DNA of 6,665 nucleotides from Pseudomonadota bacterium (GTDB taxonomy: Bacteria; Myxococcota; Bradymonadia; UBA4248), in NCBI GenBank assembly GCA_017629415.1, contig JAGBXG010000329.1, positions 1 to 6,665 on the forward strand, given 5' to 3'. Position 1 is the first letter of the stretch. Each line of letters starts with the position of its first letter. The notes beneath the pieces are model-generated. The model saw only the letters and a program-made list of their open reading frames with translations. It searched no databases and was not told where the DNA came from. Positions 5,170 through 6,665 of the stretch are shown here, piece by piece. The position numbers and the translations under genes are program-made.

Positions 5170-6665
5170 TTGATTACACGCAAAGCCTATTTACATCATG
5201 CCCTTGTTTTGCTCGGCATTCTGCTCGCGATTTTGGTCGTTCTGAATCTCATTTTTTCGCAGGTTACGTCTGCGCGCTGGGATTTAACCGCTGAAGGGCA
5301 ATATACGCTGAGTCCGGCAACTGTACGCCTTTTAGAAGGCCTCGAAGATCGCATTCAAATCAAGGTGTTTCTCTCTCACAATTTGCCGTCTCCCGATAAC
5401 ACCCTGGAACAACGCATTCGCGATTTGCTGGAAGAATTTGAGGCTTCATCGCACGGCAGGCTGTCGTTTGAGATTATCGAGCCGGAATCTAAGACCGACG
5501 AAGAAATTGCAAAAGGTTTTGGCCTTCGCAAAGTTGCCGTTTCACAAAAAGATGATTCACAACGTTCACTCCGGCTAGTTTTTAAGGGATTGACCGTCAT
5601 TTATCGCGATGCGGCAGAAACGATTCCTGAATTGCGTTCCGGCGATAATTTGGAATATCTCATTGCGAAGTCAATCGTGAATCTGACAGTGCCCGAAAAG
5701 AAAACTGTTGGCGTTCTGACAGGATTTGGCGGTCTGGGTGAATCGGATATTTTGCGCCAAAGCATGACCGATGTATTTCACGAAGTTTTTGGCAAACGCG
5801 TTGAAGTTGCCGTCGCAAAAATCGATGAACACTGTGTGCTGACCCCCAAAACTGATGCGCTTGTCGTCCTGAATATTCAAAAGCCTCTGGATGCATGTGC
5901 CCAATATGCACTTGAGCAAGCGGCCTTTGGCGGCACAGCCATGGCCTTGATGCAAAGCCCGACACAAGCCGATTATTTCCAACCCGATCAGCCGCGCATT
6001 CCCTTTGAATCGAACTTAAACAGTCTTTTGGCAGATACCGGCATTCAGCTGCGTTCCGATCTCGTACTTGATCGCGAACATAATCTCGTGGGGACACAAT
6101 ATACCGAAGATGAAGCCGTTCAAGTGTCTTTGCCTGCGCTTCCCCTGATCACGCATCTGGATAAAACCCACCCGATTACTCAAAACTTATCTGCTTTAGT
6201 GCTGCCATTTTCTGGTTCTCTCGAAGTCGATGAAGCTCGTCTGGCTTCGCGCGGTGCCGTTTGGCACAATTTGGCCGTCAGCGCCCCCGAATCTGTTTCA
6301 CGTCCTGCTGGCGGAGATATCGTTGTCGATGCATTGATGCGTCCTCGGGAGGATGAGACACCAGGACCACATACAATGATTGTTGCGGTTCAGACACCGC
6401 AGAACTCTCGTTTTGCCGGCAATCTTCCAGCCCAAGCCGATCCGCAAGCCTTTCTATCGACAGGCAAAGATGCCCGTTATCTTATCGTCCCGAACGGCGA
6501 TTTCCTGTTCACCAATAAAATCATTGGCTACACTGATTCTTTTGCCAAATTTGGCATTCATTTGTTCGTCAATGCCACCGAATGGCTGGTTCAAGACAAT
6601 GCCTTGATTGAGATAAGAAACCGCGCATTGCCGCAAATGCTCCAAGTTCCAGATGAGAAAACCCA
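5170..6665 (+). CDS. GldG-family ABC transporter auxiliary protein (runs off right edge)
   Basis: Partial: 498 codons are visible and the frame is open at the window end. A hydrophobic segment at about residues 11-30 (ALVLLGILLAILVVLNLIF) anchors the N-terminus. The family signature follows: RWDLTAEGQYTLSPAT (36-51), then IKVFLSHNLP (64-73), RIRDLLEEFE (82-91) and LEYLIAKSIVNL (161-172). This is the GldG / ABC_transp_aux pattern, the presumed extracytoplasmic partner of ABC-2 type exporters and, in Bacteroidetes, of gliding components. A C-terminal membrane helix, usual in the family, would lie past the edge. The start is inferred: the frame opens at 5098, has no ATG or GTG near the membrane segment, and TTG 5170 gives a normal family N-terminus, but only a weak GGT precedes it. 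Usually the ABC ATPase and permease genes are just upstream; here there is only intergenic repeat sequence. The substrate is unknown. Confidence 0.85.
   Translation, partial: MITRKAYLHHALVLLGILLAILVVLNLIFSQVTSARWDLTAEGQYTLSPATVRLLEGLEDRIQIKVFLSHNLPSPDNTLEQRIRDLLEEFEASSHGRLSFEIIEPESKTDEEIAKGFGLRKVAVSQKDDSQRSLRLVFKGLTVIYRDAAETIPELRSGDNLEYLIAKSIVNLTVPEKKTVGVLTGFGGLGESDILRQSMTDVFHEVFGKRVEVAVAKIDEHCVLTPKTDALVVLNIQKPLDACAQYALEQAAFGGTAMALMQSPTQADYFQPDQPRIPFESNLNSLLADTGIQLRSDLVLDREHNLVGTQYTEDEAVQVSLPALPLITHLDKTHPITQNLSALVLPFSGSLEVDEARLASRGAVWHNLAVSAPESVSRPAGGDIVVDALMRPREDETPGPHTMIVAVQTPQNSRFAGNLPAQADPQAFLSTGKDARYLIVPNGDFLFTNKIIGYTDSFAKFGIHLFVNATEWLVQDNALIEIRNRALPQMLQVPDEKT

Noticed and set aside
5660..6097. 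Minus-strand frame of 145 codons inside the GldG-like gene
   Set aside because: The plus-strand frame has a membrane segment and family signature across this stretch; the reverse frame is rich in Arg, Cys and His without motifs.

Overview
The window reads as a stretch of a Gram-negative bacterial chromosome of intermediate GC content. Two recognisable housekeeping-type genes flank a less ordinary block. The inosine-guanosine kinase gene strongly resembles the proteobacterial Gsk, and the last gene is a GldG-family protein found in many Gram-negative phyla. No rRNA, tRNA or other taxonomic marker is present, so I do not name a lineage; a deltaproteobacterial or myxococcal relative is only a guess.

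Layout, read along the minus strand from right to left. gsk (4507-3224) is a complete purine-salvage kinase with a good Shine-Dalgarno site and its own intrinsic terminator (3170-3218). Next comes an unrecognised 281-residue protein (3139-2294). It is followed by two related P-loop ATPases of the DUF2791/BrxD-like type: ATPase A (2144-828, complete) and ATPase B (682 to beyond the left edge, N-terminal 227 residues only). The unknown gene and the two ATPases are co-directional and separated by roughly 145-150 bases, and each gap carries inverted repeats. DUF2791 ATPases occur in BREX/Pgl phage-defence loci and in TerB-linked DNA-processing clusters. The trio is therefore a candidate defence or DNA-processing module whose remaining genes would lie left of the window.

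On the plus strand, after a 662-base gene-free region (4508-5169) full of hairpins and a 37-base tandem repeat, a GldG-like gene starts at a TTG (5170) and runs off the right edge. It has an N-terminal membrane segment and a long extracytoplasmic region, as in the auxiliary subunits of ABC-2 type exporters, but no ABC ATPase or permease lies upstream of it.

The most unusual non-coding signal is a two-hairpin element: a GC-clamped stem with a single bulged G around TATT(T)GC/GCAA(A)TA, followed by a G-run/C-run stem. It appears once between the two ATPases (minus strand) and once ahead of the GldG-like gene (plus strand), which suggests a dispersed repeat family in this genome.
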